NCBI RefSeq assembly: GCF_003234655.2
Contig: NZ_CP126271.1
Location: forward strand, 62,001 to 126,000
Origin: Curtobacterium sp. MCLR17_007
Lineage (GTDB): Bacteria > Actinomycetota > Actinomycetes > Actinomycetales > Microbacteriaceae
DNA length: 64,000 nt
Direction of reading: 5' to 3'
Below, piece by piece: positions 7,960 through 15,870 of this stretch. Both the position numbers and the translations under genes were made by a program. Numbering within the stretch: position 1 is the first letter of the stretch; every line of letters starts with the position of its first letter. The notes beneath the pieces were generated by a model. That model saw only the letters and a program-made list of their open reading frames with translations, was not told the DNA's origin and did no database searches.

Positions 7960-8627
7960 GCGTCGCGCGCGCCGGCCAGGCCATGGTCGTGCGCGTACAC
8001 GACGAGCTGGACACGGTCGCGCAGGGCGAGCTTGCCGAGGATGCTCGAGATCTGGGTCTTGACGGTGGACTCCGTGACGAACTCCCGGCCCGCGATCTCG
8101 GCGTTCGACAGCCCGCGTGACGCCCAGCCGAACACGATGCGCTCACGGTCGGTCAGGGTCTGGAACTCGGGCGGCTGCGGCGCCGGCGCCCGTTCGACGT
8201 CCGCGCCGAAGAGCTGCGACAGGTCGTTCGGCGCGATCACCGAGCTGCCCTCGTGCACCGCCCGCACGGCCGCGAACAGGAACGGCGGCGTGGTGTCCTT
8301 GAGCAGGAACCCGCTCGCGCCCAGGCGGATCGCGGTGGCCGCGGCCGGGTCGAGGCCGAACGTCGTCAGCACGACGACGCGGGGGAGCGGACCGTCGACC
8401 GCGCCCGAGAACAGCCGGCGGACGGTCTCGACGCCGTCCATGCCCGCCATCCGCATGTCGAGCAGGACGACGTCCGGTCGGAGCTCCGGGATGAGCGCGA
8501 GTGCCTCGGCGCCGTCGGACGCCTCGCCGACGACGACCATGTCGGGCTGTGCGTCGAGCACGACCCGCAGCCCGGCGCGGAACAGGGACTGGTCGTCGGT
8601 GAGCAGGATGCGGATCGCGTCGGTCAT
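7956..8627 (-). CDS. NarL/LuxR-family response regulator
   Basis: This 223-residue regulator has an N-terminal receiver domain: acidic pocket LLTDDQ, phosphoacceptor Asp in LLDMRMAG near 56, Thr in VLTTFG and Lys in LLKDTTPP. The C-terminal LuxR helix-turn-helix contains LTDRERIVFGWASRGLSNAEIA and ESTVKTQISSILGKL, both matching the family pattern. Its ATG overlaps the stop of the sensor kinase, so the two form one two-component unit. The regulon is unknown. Confidence 0.95.
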   Translation of the reverse strand: MTDAIRILLTDDQSLFRAGLRVVLDAQPDMVVVGEASDGAEALALIPELRPDVVLLDMRMAGMDGVETVRRLFSGAVDGPLPRVVVLTTFGLDPAAATAIRLGASGFLLKDTTPPFLFAAVRAVHEGSSVIAPNDLSQLFGADVERAPAPQPPEFQTLTDRERIVFGWASRGLSNAEIAGREFVTESTVKTQISSILGKLALRDRVQLVVYAHDHGLAGARDA

Positions 8628-9877
8628 CGGTTGGTCCCCCCATGGACGTCGAACGGGATGCGTGCGCGTGCGGTGAACACGGCGTCGAGGACGGCGGCGT
8701 CGAACGACCCACCGAGTGCGGCCAGCCGGGACTGCATGCCGACCAGGCCCCGGCCGGAGCCTGCGGTGGAGGGCCGCGGGTCGATCCCGAGCCCCTCGCC
8801 GACGGCCGGTTCCGCGCTGGGCACGGCGTTCTCCACCTCGAGCACCAGGTCGGCGGAGCGCCAGGTCTCGCGGACCGTCACACTGCCGCCGGGAGCTCCG
8901 TGCCGGAGCGCGTTCGTCAGCATCTCCTGCAGCACGCGCCGCGCGGCCGTGCCGGTCTCGTGGCCGAGGGAGCCGGCGGCACCGCGCACACTGTGGTCGA
9001 CGGCGACACCGGCCTCGCGGATGCCCTGCACGATCGCGTCGAGCGACGCCGGGTCCGTCCCGATGTCGGAGCCGTCGATGTGGCCGAGCACCTGACGTAC
9101 CTCGACCAGGGAACTGCGGGCGGTGCTGGCGATGGTGGCGCTGACCTCGCGGATGCGGGCCTCGTCGGCCAGGAACGGCACGGAGTCGGCCTGCGCGATG
9201 ATCACGGCGAGCGAGTGACCGACGACGTCGTGCACGTCCCGGGCGATGTCGGCGCGGATGCGTTCCGACTCGGCCTCGTCGACCGCGCGGGTGGCGACGG
9301 CCTCGGCGCGGCTCGCGACCTCTTCGGCACGGGACGCGGCGGCCTCGGCGTCGGCACGGCGCACGGACTCCCGGACCTGGGACCGCACGGCCCGGGCGGC
9401 GAGGCCGACGGCCCACACCGACAGCAGCGCCAGCGCCGGGGCGGCGAGGACGATCGCCGCCTGGTCACGGGGGCCGTTCAGCAGCAGCAGGTAGCGGTAA
9501 CCTGTTCTGGACAGGTACAGCGATGCGGTCACGCCAGCGACCACCGACAGCACCCCGGCGAGCACCACCTCGATCCGCGTCCCGACGATCGCCACCGTGC
9601 CGACCACCACGAACAGGGCGATGTCGACGAGGGACGGGCGTTCACCGCCGAGCACCTGGACGACGCCGAGCGCGACCGCGATGAGCATCGCACCCGACGG
9701 GGACATCCGTCGGACCGCGATCGCGAGCGTCGCCGCGGCGACGGCCGGCAGGCTGGCGTGCTCGAGCTCGAGGTCGATCGGCGCCAGGAACACCAGCGCG
9801 GCGACGAGGGCCCAGGCCAGGTCGACGACGATCGACCGCGGGGACAGCGCCCTGGTGAACCCGCGCCCGTCCCTCAC
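8624..9877 (-). CDS. Sensor histidine kinase (NarL-type partner, HisKA_3)
   Basis: This 417-residue membrane kinase has about five hydrophobic segments in the first 150 residues and then a charged, Ala/Arg-rich coiled coil. The phosphoacceptor region is ARDVHDVVGHSLAV (His near 216). The ATPase domain shows MLTNALRHG and a GRGLVGMQSRLAALGG G-box. There is no large extracellular sensor domain, so it probably senses within the membrane. The GTG at 9877 is the most plausible start; longer frames run into unrelated sequence. It is translationally coupled to the downstream regulator. Confidence 0.9.
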   Translation of the reverse strand: MRDGRGFTRALSPRSIVVDLAWALVAALVFLAPIDLELEHASLPAVAAATLAIAVRRMSPSGAMLIAVALGVVQVLGGERPSLVDIALFVVVGTVAIVGTRIEVVLAGVLSVVAGVTASLYLSRTGYRYLLLLNGPRDQAAIVLAAPALALLSVWAVGLAARAVRSQVRESVRRADAEAAASRAEEVASRAEAVATRAVDEAESERIRADIARDVHDVVGHSLAVIIAQADSVPFLADEARIREVSATIASTARSSLVEVRQVLGHIDGSDIGTDPASLDAIVQGIREAGVAVDHSVRGAAGSLGHETGTAARRVLQEMLTNALRHGAPGGSVTVRETWRSADLVLEVENAVPSAEPAVGEGLGIDPRPSTAGSGRGLVGMQSRLAALGGSFDAAVLDAVFTARARIPFDVHGGTNR

Positions 9878-9884
9878 GGCTCGA

Positions 9885-10028
9885 TCATCGCACGGCGACG
9901 GACGCCGAGGCGGGGGCGTCCGCCCGGGTCTCGGGAGCGTGGGTGCCGCCGATCGCCCAGCACGCCACACCGGTGACGACGGCGATGGCGACGAGGGTGA
10001 CGGCGGTGGCGCGGGTGGTCGAGTGCAT
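9885..10028 (-). CDS. Small single-span membrane protein upstream of the kinase
   Basis: A 47-codon frame starts at an ATG (10026-10028). It encodes a short basic N-terminus, one hydrophobic segment (TAVTLVAIAVVTGVACWAIGG) and an Ala/Pro-rich tail. It ends 7 bases before the kinase GTG on the same strand, and a GGGAG-like ribosome site lies just upstream. The size, membrane character and position suggest an accessory to the two-component system. It may instead be a chance open frame in GC-rich DNA. Confidence 0.45.
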   Translation of the reverse strand: MHSTTRATAVTLVAIAVVTGVACWAIGGTHAPETRADAPASASVAVR

Positions 10029-10112
10029 GCTCCCAGCCTCATGGGCCGGGACCGTCCGGGCATCGACCGCTCGACCGAAGCGGCTCGGTCGTGGGGTGGA
10101 GATCGCGTCAGG

Positions 10113-10160
10113 ACGGGACGGGAGGCCCGGTGCCAGCTGGCACCGGGCCTCCCGTCCCGT
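10113..10160. terminator. 48-bp perfect palindrome, terminator after the dehydrogenase gene
   Basis: The two 24-base halves (10113-10136 and 10137-10160) are exact reverse complements and contain the GGGAGGCCCGG core found in other intergenic hairpins of this window. It lies 13 bases beyond the stop of the minus-strand dehydrogenase, where a terminator is expected. No T tract follows. Confidence 0.75.
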
Positions 10161-10173
10161 GGGGGGACCGCCG

Positions 10174-11394
10174 TCAGGCGGCCTTGATCAGGCCGTTCGG
10201 GTTCAGGATGTACTTCGTCGCCGCGCCCTTGTCGAACTCGGCGTAGCCGCGCGGGGCGTCCTCGAGACCGATCGCCTTCGCGTTGACGTTCGCCGCGATG
10301 CTCGTCCGGTCGTGCAGGATCGCCATCATCAGCTGCCGGTTGTACTTCATCACCGGGCACTGGCCGGTGGTGAAGGACAGCGACTTCGCCCAGCCGGTGC
10401 CGAGGCTCAGCGAGAGCGAGCCCTTCTGCGCGGCCTCGTCGACCCCGCCCGGGTCACCCGTGACGTAGAGCCCGGGGATGCCGAGGGCTCCACCGGCCGC
10501 CGTGACGTCCATCAGCGAGTTCAGCACCGTCGCGGGTGCCTCGTCACTCGATCCCGCGCCGTGCCCCTTGGCCTCGAAGCCCACGGCGTCGATGCCGCAG
10601 TCGACGAGCGGTTCACCGAGGATCTGGTCGATCTGGTCGGCCGGGTCGCCCTTCGTCAGGTCCACGGTCTCGCAGCCGAAGCTCCGCGCCTGGGCCAGCC
10701 GGTCGGCGTTCATGTCGCCGACGATGACGACGCTCGCGCCGAGCAGCAGCGCACCGGTCGCCGCCGCGAGTCCGACCGGTCCGGCGCCGGCGACGTACAC
10801 GGTCGAGCCGACCTCGACGCCAGCGGTGACCGCACCGTGGAACCCGGTGGGGAAGATGTCGGACAGCATCGCCAGGTCGAGGATCTTCTCCATCGCCTGG
10901 TCCTTGTCCGGGAACTTCAGCAGGTTCCAGTCGGCGTAGGGCACGAGCACGTACTCGGCCTGCCCGCCCACCCATCCGCCCATGTCGACGTACCCGTAGG
11001 CACTGCCGGGACGGTCCGGGTTGACGTTGAGGCAGATGCCGGTCTTGCGCTCCTTGCAGTTCCGGCAGCGCCCGCAAGCGATGTTGAACGGCACGGACAC
11101 CAGGTCGCCGACCTTGATGAACTCGACGTCCGGGCCGACCTCGACGACCTCGCCGGTGATCTCGTGACCGAGCACCAGGTCGGTGGGGGCGGTGGTGCGA
11201 CCGCGGACCATGTGCTGGTCACTGCCGCAGATGTTGGTCGCCACCGTGCGCAGGATCGCGCCGTGGTTCACCTTCCGCCCGACGTTCGCCGGGTTGACGC
11301 CCGGTCCGTCGTGCAGCTCGAAGGTCGGGTAGTCGACGTCGATGACCTCGACCTGCCCCGGTCCCTTGTACGCGACTGCGTGGTTCGTTGCCAT
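10174..11394 (-). CDS. Zinc-dependent alcohol dehydrogenase, glutathione-independent formaldehyde dehydrogenase-like (FdhA)
   Basis: This is a 406-residue medium-chain dehydrogenase. The catalytic zinc region CGSDQHMVRGRTTAP (near 55) and GHEITGEVVEVG match the FdhA subgroup. Structural-zinc cysteines lie in CGRCRNCKERKTGIC (near 104-118), and the NAD-binding loop is GAGPVGLAAA. FdhA enzymes carry tightly bound NAD and oxidise or dismutate formaldehyde and small aldehydes. Here it follows DhaK, DhaL, a HAD and an aldolase, so it may oxidise an aldehyde or polyol of that pathway. The ATG at 11394 was chosen because AAGGAGG precedes it. Confidence 0.88.
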   Translation of the reverse strand: MATNHAVAYKGPGQVEVIDVDYPTFELHDGPGVNPANVGRKVNHGAILRTVATNICGSDQHMVRGRTTAPTDLVLGHEITGEVVEVGPDVEFIKVGDLVSVPFNIACGRCRNCKERKTGICLNVNPDRPGSAYGYVDMGGWVGGQAEYVLVPYADWNLLKFPDKDQAMEKILDLAMLSDIFPTGFHGAVTAGVEVGSTVYVAGAGPVGLAAATGALLLGASVVIVGDMNADRLAQARSFGCETVDLTKGDPADQIDQILGEPLVDCGIDAVGFEAKGHGAGSSDEAPATVLNSLMDVTAAGGALGIPGLYVTGDPGGVDEAAQKGSLSLSLGTGWAKSLSFTTGQCPVMKYNRQLMMAILHDRTSIAANVNAKAIGLEDAPRGYAEFDKGAATKYILNPNGLIKAA

Positions 11395-11505
11395 GTGGTC
11401 CTCCTTGATCACAGTGCGGCGGCGCCGCCGGCGGCGGTGCCGTGGTCAGGTGGTCCGTCCTGGGGCGGCTCCGCCCTGGGGCGGGTCCGCAATGGGGGCG
11501 AACGG

Positions 11506-12501
11506 TCAGAACGTGCGGATCGGGATCTCGGCGGGCGCGGCGAGCAGGTCCTTGACCTCGTCGTCCAGCTTCACCAGGGTGATCGAGGCGCCGGCCATGT
11601 CGAGCGAGGTGCAGTACTCGCCGACGTAGCTGCGCACGGGGGTGATGCCCTGCGCGACGAGCTTCTCGTGGGCGATCCCGTACAGCAGGTACAGCTCGCT
11701 GATCGGGGTGCCGCCGAGCCCGTTCACCATGAGCGCGACCTCGTCACCGCTCGAGAACGGCAGGTCCGAGACGATCGGTTCGAGCAGGATGTCGACGATC
11801 TCGTCCGCGGGCACGATCTTCTGCCGTGCGCGGCCGGGCTCGCCGTGGATCCCGACACCGACCTCGATCTCGTCGTCGCCGAGCTCGAACAGCGGCGACC
11901 CCTTCGCCGGCGGCGTGCAGGCGGTCAGCGCGACGCCCATCGTGCGCGTCACCGCGTTGACCTTCTCGCCGACCCGGACGACCTCGTCGAGGTCCGCACC
12001 GGCCTCGGCCGCGGCCCCGACGGCCTTGATGACGAAGAAGTTGCCGGCGACCCCGCGGCGACCGATCGTGTACGTGGAGTCCTTGACGGCGACGTCGTCG
12101 TCGATGAAGAGCGTCTTGACCTTGATGCCCTCGGCCGCGGCGAACTCCTCGGCCATCTCGAACGCCATCTTGTCGCCCGTGTAGTTGTTGACGAGCAGCA
12201 GCACGCCCCTGGGGCTGTTCACCCGGCGGGCAGCCGCGATCACGTAGTCCGTCGGCGGCGCCGCGAACACGTCACCGGGGCAGGCGGCGTCGAGCATGCC
12301 CCTGCCCACGACCATCACGTGCGCGGGTTCGTGCCCCGAACCGGATCCCTGCACGATCGACACCTTGTCGTCGTTCGGGGCGTCGGCCCGGACCACGAGG
12401 TTGAACTCGGGGTCGTAGGTGAGCGTGTCGGGGTTCGCGAGTGCGAGTCCCTTGAGCATGTCGGGCACGAACTGCTTCGGGTCGTTGACGAACTTCTTCA
12501 T
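11506..12501 (-). CDS. dhaK: Dihydroxyacetone kinase subunit DhaK
   Basis: This 331-residue stand-alone substrate-binding subunit shows QGSGSGHEPAH (near 52), NNYTGDKMAFEMA, FIDDDVAVKDST, RRGVAGNFFVIKAVGAAAE and GVGIHGEPGR, whose His (near 218) binds the keto group covalently. These are close to canonical DhaK sequences. The nucleotide-binding partner DhaL is the next gene upstream. No DhaM phosphotransferase gene is in the window, so the kinase either uses ATP or takes phosphate from a DhaM encoded elsewhere. Confidence 0.93.
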   Translation of the reverse strand: MKKFVNDPKQFVPDMLKGLALANPDTLTYDPEFNLVVRADAPNDDKVSIVQGSGSGHEPAHVMVVGRGMLDAACPGDVFAAPPTDYVIAAARRVNSPRGVLLLVNNYTGDKMAFEMAEEFAAAEGIKVKTLFIDDDVAVKDSTYTIGRRGVAGNFFVIKAVGAAAEAGADLDEVVRVGEKVNAVTRTMGVALTACTPPAKGSPLFELGDDEIEVGVGIHGEPGRARQKIVPADEIVDILLEPIVSDLPFSSGDEVALMVNGLGGTPISELYLLYGIAHEKLVAQGITPVRSYVGEYCTSLDMAGASITLVKLDDEVKDLLAAPAEIPIRTF

Positions 12502-12590
12502 TGCGGGTGCCTCACTCCTTCGTGATGGATCGCGGGGTGTCTCTGGTCGGGGTCAGGATCGGGTCGGGTTGGATCGGGTCGGGTCGGGTC

Positions 12591-13220
12591 TCACCAGGTG
12601 TCGGCGATGCGCTCGGCCAGCACCGCCACGGCGACGGCGCCCGGGTCCGGCGACCCGATGCTGCGCTCGCCGGTGTAGGACGCGCGGCCGCGGCGGGCCT
12701 GCAGTGCCGACGTCGCGTCTGCTGCGCCCCGGGCGACCTCGGCCGCGTGCCGGGCGATCGCGCCGCCGTCGGTGCCGTCCGCGGCATCGGCCTCGATCGC
12801 GTCCGTCATCGGGACGATCGCGTCGAGCAGGGTCTTGTCGCCGAGGTCGGCACCGCCGCGCTTCTTGATCCCCTCGACCGCGGCTCGGAGCATCGCGACG
12901 ACGTCGTCGGCGCGCAGGTCCGGCTTGCCCTTGACGACCACGGCGGCCCGCAGGAAGGCCGTGCCCCAGATCGGGCCGGACGTGCCGCCGATCCGGCTGC
13001 TCATCGTCATCGCGACCTGCTGCAGGAACGCACCAGGGTCCTCCTGGTCGTACCCGTCGAACTCGGCGAGCACGTTCTCGAACCCGCGCGCCAGCGAGTA
13101 CCCGAAGTCGCCGTCCCCGGCGACGGCGTCGAGGTCCGAGAAGTACGTCTCGTTGTCGACGCAGGTCTGGGCGATGCGCTGGACGACGGTCGCCAGTCGG
13201 GTGGTGGTCTCGGTGGTCAC
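12591..13220 (-). CDS. dhaL: Dihydroxyacetone kinase subunit DhaL
   Basis: This 209-residue nucleotide-binding subunit shows DAVAGDGDFGYSLARG (near 30-45), RIGGTSGPIWGTAF, LGDKTLLDAIVPM and RRGRASYTGERSIGSPDPG, all canonical. The GTG at 13220 overlaps the stop of the upstream HAD gene (GTGA). It is separated by 89 bases from dhaK downstream. Compared with the fused kinase at 5066, this DhaL keeps the common GRASYTGERS segment, which supports true dihydroxyacetone kinase activity here. Confidence 0.93.
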   Translation of the reverse strand: MTTETTTRLATVVQRIAQTCVDNETYFSDLDAVAGDGDFGYSLARGFENVLAEFDGYDQEDPGAFLQQVAMTMSSRIGGTSGPIWGTAFLRAAVVVKGKPDLRADDVVAMLRAAVEGIKKRGGADLGDKTLLDAIVPMTDAIEADAADGTDGGAIARHAAEVARGAADATSALQARRGRASYTGERSIGSPDPGAVAVAVLAERIADTW

Positions 13221-14005
13221 GGTCGTCCTCCGGTCAGACGCAGCAGTTCGGTGAGGGTGTCGAGCGTGACCTGGCCGGTCGGCTCGACGTGGTGCGGGTC
13301 CTGCAGCACCCGGTCCGGTGTGTCGGGCAGGTCGCCCAGGCTGTCGACCACGAGTGCAGCGCCGGTGAAGTCCTCGTCGGCGGTGTAGCTGCTGATGGTC
13401 ACGACGGTCGTGAGCCCGGCGCCGACCGCGGCACGCAGGCCGTTGGCGCTGTCCTCGACCACGACCACGTCGGTGGGACTGACGCCGAGCTCGCGGACGG
13501 CGAGCTCGTAGACGTCCGGTGCGGGCTTCTTGCGCGGCACGACGTCGCCGGCGAAGACCGCGAACCACGCCGCCGCGTCCTGGCCCACGACGTGCTCGAG
13601 CACCGCGCGCACGGACGATTCGGCGGAGGTCGACGCCACCGCCAGCAGCCAGCCCGCGTCGTGCGCCTCGTGCACGATCCGTGCGATCCCGGGACGCCCC
13701 GGCAGGTCTCCGGCCCGGACCCGGGCGGTGTACCGGCGCGTCTTCTCGGCGTGCCAGTCCGTGACGGCGGCGCGCTGCGCCTCCGGGTCGGACGGGAGGC
13801 CCGCACGGGTGACGAAGTCGGGTGTCAGCAACGACGTCAGCCGTTCCTTGCCCCCGCCGATCCGCAGGACGCTCGCGTAGTCGTCCTCGCTCCAGTGGAC
13901 GGGCAGACCGAAGTGCTCGAAGGTCTCGTTGAAGGCGGGCAGGTGCCCGTCCCGCTCGGTGTCGGCGAGCACGCCGTCGCAGTCGAAGACGAGTGCGGGC
14001 GTCAT
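13217..14005 (-). CDS. HAD-superfamily phosphatase/phosphoglucomutase-like hydrolase
   Basis: This 262-residue protein has HAD motif I as VFDCDGVLADTE (residues 5-16, nucleophile Asp), motif II Ser/Thr in VASTSAES, motif III Lys in RKKPAPDVYELA and motif IV VVVEDSANGLRAA. The cap domain between motifs I and II is helical (subclass I), as in CbbY/PGP enzymes. It lies between the aldolase and dhaL with start/stop overlaps on both sides. It probably dephosphorylates or mutates a sugar phosphate intermediate; the substrate is unknown. Confidence 0.88.
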   Translation of the reverse strand: MTPALVFDCDGVLADTERDGHLPAFNETFEHFGLPVHWSEDDYASVLRIGGGKERLTSLLTPDFVTRAGLPSDPEAQRAAVTDWHAEKTRRYTARVRAGDLPGRPGIARIVHEAHDAGWLLAVASTSAESSVRAVLEHVVGQDAAAWFAVFAGDVVPRKKPAPDVYELAVRELGVSPTDVVVVEDSANGLRAAVGAGLTTVVTISSYTADEDFTGAALVVDSLGDLPDTPDRVLQDPHHVEPTGQVTLDTLTELLRLTGGRP

Positions 14006-14865
14006 CGGCGGTCGGCCTGGCCGTCGGCCTCGAACCACTGCACGTGCTCGGCGATGACCCCGCTCACGGCCGACTCGATCGCGGCGACGAGCTTCGGCGG
14101 GTCCCAGCTGTCCGTCTCGCGCGCGTGCTCCAGGTGGTCCAGCGACGCCTGCATGTAGGCGTGCTTGACGGCCGTCGAGATGTTGATCTTGGACACTCCG
14201 GCACGGATGAAGGCGCGGAAGTCGGAGGCGCGCAGACCGGTGCCGCCGTGCAGGACGATCGGTCGGTCGGTGAGCGCGGCGAGTTCGGCCGCGCGCTCGG
14301 GCAGCAGCACGGGGTCGGCCTTGTACAGGCCGTGGCTCGTGCCGAGCTGCGGCGCGATCAGGTCGGCGTCGGTCTGCTCGGCCACCGCGGCCAGGCGCTC
14401 GACCGAGTAGGCGTGCCGGGAGTCGTCGCTGCCGACGCCGTCCTCGACGCCCAGGATGTTCTCGACCTCGGACTCGACGTCCACCCCTGATGCATGGGCG
14501 GCGATGGTCACCTCGCCCGTCTCGCGCACCGCGTCGTCGAGGTCGCGGTCGGACGCATCGAAGAGGACGCTCGACCAGCCGGCGGCGATGACGTCGTCGA
14601 GGACCCGACGGTCCGGGCAGTGGTCCAGGTGCAGGGCGACCGGGACGGCGACGTCGCGGGTCAGCGCCCGGAACAGGTCGGTGGTGAAGGCCGTCCCGGA
14701 ACTGCGGACGGTCTTGACGGAGATCTGCACGATGAGCGGCGCGTGGGTGCGTTCCGCAGCGGCGATCACCGCCCGCATGCTCAGCTCGTCGAAGACGTTC
14801 ACGGCCGGGACCGCGTAGCCGGCGTTCCGGGCGGTCCTGGTCAGGGCCTTGGTGGACACGTCCAT
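14002..14865 (-). CDS. Class II (zinc) ketose-bisphosphate aldolase
   Basis: This 287-residue member of the fructose/tagatose-bisphosphate aldolase family shows AVPAVNVFDELSMRAVI at the N-terminus, the zinc-binding HLDHCPD near 75, LGTSHGLYK, HGGTGL near 205 and KINISTAVKHAYMQ near 225. The class II reaction reversibly joins dihydroxyacetone phosphate to an aldehyde. It is the first gene of the minus-strand operon. The ATG at 14865 has GAGGAG 5 bases upstream; the in-frame GTG two codons earlier overlaps that site. DhaK/DhaL could supply its ketone phosphate. Confidence 0.9.
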   Translation of the reverse strand: MDVSTKALTRTARNAGYAVPAVNVFDELSMRAVIAAAERTHAPLIVQISVKTVRSSGTAFTTDLFRALTRDVAVPVALHLDHCPDRRVLDDVIAAGWSSVLFDASDRDLDDAVRETGEVTIAAHASGVDVESEVENILGVEDGVGSDDSRHAYSVERLAAVAEQTDADLIAPQLGTSHGLYKADPVLLPERAAELAALTDRPIVLHGGTGLRASDFRAFIRAGVSKINISTAVKHAYMQASLDHLEHARETDSWDPPKLVAAIESAVSGVIAEHVQWFEADGQADRR

Positions 14866-14912
14866 CGGCACTCCTCACTCCGTCGTGGGATGGTCGTCAG
14901 CATCGACGACGT

Positions 14913-14962
14913 GATCGGACTGTACCTGTCTAGACAGGGCTCGACAAGTACACTGTCCGATC
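14913..14962. promoter_or_regulatory. Operator-promoter of the aldolase operon with nested inverted repeats
   Basis: On the minus strand a -35-like TTGTCG (14942-14947) and a -10-like TACAGT (14919-14924) are separated by exactly 17 bases. The spacer contains the perfect palindrome CCTGTCTAGACAGG (14925-14938), whose GTCTAGAC core is typical of HutC-type GntR operators. Outer arms GATCGGAC-TGTAC (14913-14925) and GTACACTGTCCGATC (14948-14962) form a further imperfect inverted repeat. The divergent GntR gene starts 36 bases away at 14998. Confidence 0.75.
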
Positions 14963-14997
14963 ATCCGGCGAGAGTCGGCCGAGCAGCGAGGTGGTCC

Positions 14998-15735
14998 GTG
15001 ATCGACGCAGTGGAACGCGACTCCGTCGTGCCCATCTACCAGCAGCTCGAGGACATCTTCACGGCGAAGATCGCGAGCGGCGAGTGGCTGCCGAGTCAGC
15101 GGATCCCGTCCGAGAACGAGCTCAACCGGCACTACGGGCTGAGCCGGATGACCGTTCGCGGGGTGCTCAACAAGCTCGCCGCCGACGGCCTGCTGACCCG
15201 CGTCCCGGGCAAGGGCACCTTCGTCGCACCGGACAAGATCAACGCCGTGTCGCCGGCCTACCGCGGCATCCGCGAGCAGCTCGAGGTGCTCGGGTACGAC
15301 ATCACCACCGAGCTCGTCGCGCTCGACCGCGGACCCGCCCCGGCACGCGTCCGGGACCGCCTGGGACTCGGCGCGGACGACGACGTGTTCGCCATCGTGC
15401 GGCTGCGGTCCGTCGACGGCAAGCCGCTCAGCGTGCACCGCTCGTTCGTCCCGGCCACGATGGCACCGACCCTCGACACGCTCGACGTCGTCGGGGAGCA
15501 ACTCTGCGTGGTGCTCGAGGACTCGTTCGACCTGGCGATGCACGACGTCGCCGAGGCGCTCGAGGCCGTCGCGGTCGCCGAGTCCGACGCCACGTTGCTC
15601 GACCTGCGCCGCGGTGACCCGGCGCTGCAGCTCACCGACGTCATCTCCGACCGGGCGGGCACGACGTTCGAGTACTCGACGATCGTGTTCCGTGGGGACC
15701 GGATGCGCCTGCAGTTCGACTACACGCGGCCCTGA
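14998..15735 (+). CDS. GntR/HutC-family transcriptional repressor with UTRA domain
   Basis: This 245-residue regulator has an N-terminal winged helix (VPIYQQLEDIF, RIPSENELNRHYGLSRMTVRGVLNKLAADGLLTRVPGKGTFV) and a C-terminal UTRA ligand-binding domain (from about residue 95) that usually senses a sugar phosphate or amino sugar. The GTG at 14998 follows GAGGTGG at good spacing; earlier frames lack such a site. It diverges from the aldolase-HAD-dhaLK-dehydrogenase operon, and the intervening operator palindrome makes it the probable repressor of both directions. Confidence 0.93.
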   Translation: MIDAVERDSVVPIYQQLEDIFTAKIASGEWLPSQRIPSENELNRHYGLSRMTVRGVLNKLAADGLLTRVPGKGTFVAPDKINAVSPAYRGIREQLEVLGYDITTELVALDRGPAPARVRDRLGLGADDDVFAIVRLRSVDGKPLSVHRSFVPATMAPTLDTLDVVGEQLCVVLEDSFDLAMHDVAEALEAVAVAESDATLLDLRRGDPALQLTDVISDRAGTTFEYSTIVFRGDRMRLQFDYTRP

Positions 15736-15749
15736 CCGACCACGTGGAA

Positions 15750-15857
15750 GCCTCGGACGACGTCAGTCGACGCGAGGCCAGTCCGACGTGCGTCCGAGGC
15801 GTCCTACGCGGTTGATGAAATCATCGCGACTGGCAGTGGCCCCTGGTAAATTTATCA
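15750..15857. terminator. Convergent-gene spacer with a stem-loop and an AT-rich near-palindrome
   Basis: This spacer separates the convergent GntR and SDR genes. The arms GCCTCGGACG (15750-15759) and CGTCCGAGGC (15791-15800) can pair; a nested alternative pairs GCCTCG with CGAGGC at 15773-15778. Further right are GATGA-AA-TCATC (15814-15825) and TGGTAAATTTATCA (15844-15857), a near-palindrome unusually AT-rich for this region. The first part probably terminates transcription; the second has no clear role. Confidence 0.5.
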
Positions 15858-15870
15858 AGCAGCGTCCCAC

